A stretch of 64,000 nucleotides of DNA from an uncultured Deferribacterales bacterium (lineage in GTDB: Bacteria; Chrysiogenota; Deferribacteres; Deferribacterales; Mucispirillaceae): assembly GCA_947853665.1 (NCBI GenBank), contig CANTXF010000008.1, positions 18,720 to 82,719 of the forward strand, in the 5' to 3' direction. Every line of letters begins with the position of its first letter. The stretch's first letter is position 1. The position numbers and the translations under genes were made by a program. This document shows positions 63,960 to 64,000 of this stretch, one piece after another. The notes beneath the pieces are model-generated. The model saw only the letters and a program-made list of their open reading frames with translations. It was not told the DNA's origin and made no database searches.

Positions 63960-64000
63960 GCTCTGGCGGCGACCTATCTTCCCGGGCGTTATCTTCGCCA
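63960..64000 (-). rRNA. rrf: 5S ribosomal RNA, 3' end only
   Basis: The reverse complement of the right edge, ending in GGTCGCCGCCAGAGC, is the conserved 3' end of 5S rRNA (complement of the 5' GCTCTGGCGG-type end). Only about 41 nt are in the window; the rest of the rRNA operon lies to the right and is transcribed leftward. Confidence 0.85.

Overview
The window looks like a chromosomal segment of a flagellated diderm (Gram-negative) bacterium. It carries a lipid A pathway (lpxI, lpxA, lpxD, lpxB), BamA and a Skp-like chaperone, FabI/FabZ, flagellar hook genes behind a sigma-54-type promoter, [NiFe]-hydrogenase maturation genes (hypCDE), ThyX and a short-form HisG. This combination, and gene orders such as yebC-ruvC-ruvA-ruvB-radA and lpxD-fabZ-lpxA-(Gfo/Idh)-lpxI, suggest an anaerobe near Deferribacterota or a deltaproteobacterial-type lineage. 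That assignment is inference; no database search was possible.

Layout. 0.0-22.3 kb is a dense, almost entirely minus-strand housekeeping block: a recombination/repair and FabI operon (0-5.7 kb), a DUF1015 gene with its own terminator, tyrS, a prepilin peptidase, a large envelope operon (bamA, skp, lpxD, fabZ, lpxA, Gfo/Idh, lpxI, preceded by murA and hisG), then prfA-prmC, a DUF1385 protein, thyX and rpmE. 22.4-36.3 kb is an accessory island inserted between rpmE and the flagellar genes. It holds a six-gene minus-strand operon: a 1274-aa DUF6603-like beta-rich protein, three conserved but functionally unknown partners (434, 247 and 1103 aa), a 448-aa beta-domain protein and a radical-SAM/SPASM enzyme. 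A structured intergenic region and a divergent pair (zinc-phospholipase-like 348-aa protein; 270-aa unknown) lie upstream. This island is the strongest candidate for an undescribed system.

36.7-50.5 kb is again ordered and minus strand: flgE (unusually long), flgD, fliK, lpxB, two lipoproteins, a PilM-like ATPase, hisI, a small cytochrome c, hypE, hypD, hypC and a rhomboid protease. 50.7-55.1 kb is a plus-strand operon with two tandem lipoprotein substrate-binding proteins, an ABC permease, an ABC ATPase and a LysE-family exporter.

55.1-64 kb is looser and more AT-rich. It contains a GIY-YIG nuclease protein, gene remnants, a metallophosphoesterase, a MipA-like outer membrane protein, an ankyrin protein, two paralogous lipoproteins, an unknown protein, a pseudogene and, at the right edge, the 3' end of a 5S rRNA gene followed by its terminator. 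No CRISPR array, integrase, intact transposase or tRNA gene was recognised.
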